A stretch of DNA of 33,406 nucleotides, from positions 1-33,406 of the forward strand of contig CAIKZZ010000038.1 in NCBI GenBank assembly GCA_903832085.1, read 5' to 3'. A program made the translations under genes and the position numbers. This document shows, piece after piece, positions 32,975-33,406 of the stretch (position 1 is the stretch's first letter; the number at the start of each line of letters is the position of its first letter). The notes beneath the pieces were generated by a model. The model was not told the DNA's origin. It did not search any database and was given only the letters and a program-made list of their open reading frames with translations. The stretch comes from an uncultured Pseudomonadota bacterium (lineage in GTDB: Bacteria; Pseudomonadota; Gammaproteobacteria; Steroidobacterales; Steroidobacteraceae).

Positions 32975-33406
32975 CTAGTCAGGAATGCAAGCGCAGTACG
33001 CGTAGATATGTCGTGGGTCATTGAAACCCGCGAATACGTGCATTTGTGCGTCCAGCGCACCAAGCATCCGGGCTGCTGCAGTTGATTCTGACGGTACTAA
33101 ATTCAGGCGCCCGGCAACGCTGCGCCCTTCAGCACTCAACTGACGTAGCAATGACTCTCGCCAGTTCAGGTTCTTTTCCCGGTAGTTAATATCGTATTGC
33201 CCAGGCTTTAGTTTGGCGCGTGTAGCCGCGGATGCGATTGCTTGGTCTAAAGAACCGATCTGATCAACTAAACCAATTTCTTGCGCGCGTGTACCAATCC
33301 AAACACGGCCTTCTGCGATCTTTTCAATCTCAGCGACAGGACGATGCCTAGCATCCGCTACGCGCGCCACGAAAGAGTGGTACGCATGCTCTACCCCAAG
33401 CTGCAA
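32975..33406 (-). CDS. sppA: Signal peptide peptidase SppA, C-terminal part (runs off right edge)
   Basis: The last 143 or so residues of an S49-family peptidase, with the 5' end beyond the window. Recognisable parts are HSFVARVADARHRPVAEIEK and AEGRVWIGTRAQEIGLVDQI followed by GSLDQAIASAATRA, the post-catalytic segment of 67K-type SppA, then a tail. The catalytic Ser and Lys are not in this part. SppA is a membrane-bound protease that degrades cleaved signal peptides. It converges with tdh; no terminator was seen in the 37-bp gap. Confidence 0.88.
   Translation of the reverse strand: MQLGVEHAYHSFVARVADARHRPVAEIEKIAEGRVWIGTRAQEIGLVDQIGSLDQAIASAATRAKLKPGQYDINYREKNLNWRESLLRQLSAEGRSVAGRLNLVPSESTAAARMLGALDAQMHVFAGFNDPRHIYAYCACIPD

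Noticed and set aside
1-33406. CRISPR arrays, complete insertion sequences, rRNA genes or prophage genes.
   Set aside because: No regularly spaced repeats, transposase, integrase, rRNA or phage structural sequences were recognised anywhere on either strand.

Overview
The window is a dense stretch of chromosome (roughly 50-55% GC by eye) that looks gammaproteobacterial. The rimP-nusA-infB-rbfA-truB transcription/translation operon, the cstA-ybdD pair, feoA-feoB, kbl-tdh, an Hsp15-type S4 protein and a 67K-type SppA all fit. I cannot name a genus; a Xanthomonadales/Steroidobacterales-like lineage is a guess from gene content.

Layout. 1-1734 (- strand): the 5' part of an Ig-like lipoprotein gene that runs off the left edge, then a GT4 glycosyltransferase. 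1735-2752: about 1 kb with a single gene, tRNA-Val(CAC). 2753-8616 (+ strand): a second GT4 glycosyltransferase, cstA, ybdD, an MFS transporter and uppP. 8630-11066 (-): feoA-feoB-small membrane protein, with overlapping ends and a likely Fur-controlled promoter. 11221-15402 (-): ugd-manC-manB, making UDP-glucuronate and GDP-mannose for polysaccharide. 15546-21459 (-): rimP-nusA-infB-rbfA-truB, preceded by two terminator-like hairpins. 21839-23740 (-): a secreted M61 peptidase with a PDZ domain. 24028-30096 (+): the most interesting region, described below. 30165-33406: hslR (-), kbl-tdh (+, threonine to glycine plus acetyl-CoA) and the 3' part of sppA (-) that runs off the right edge.

The notable system. 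Five same-strand genes form a cluster: a small carrier protein, a beta-mannosidase-like GH2 protein, an acyl-CoA-dehydrogenase-like flavoprotein, a truncated seryl-tRNA-synthetase homolog of the amino acid:[carrier protein] ligase family, and a DUF1839 protein. The ligase keeps class II synthetase motifs and the Cys/Glu/Cys zinc set but has no tRNA-binding arm. The family is known to load small amino acids onto the phosphopantetheine arm of a partner carrier protein, and the carrier is encoded four genes upstream. The DUF1839 protein, to my reading, has the Cys...His...Asn pattern of papain-fold acyltransferases such as BtrH of butirosin biosynthesis, which would make it a candidate for moving the aminoacyl group from the carrier to an acceptor. 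The dehydrogenase-like protein lacks the catalytic Glu at both usual positions, so its chemistry may be non-standard. The inferred pathway is: the ligase charges the carrier, the flavoprotein modifies the carrier-bound amino acid, DUF1839 transfers it, and the GH2 protein processes a sugar acceptor or product. Only the charging step rests on established family biochemistry.
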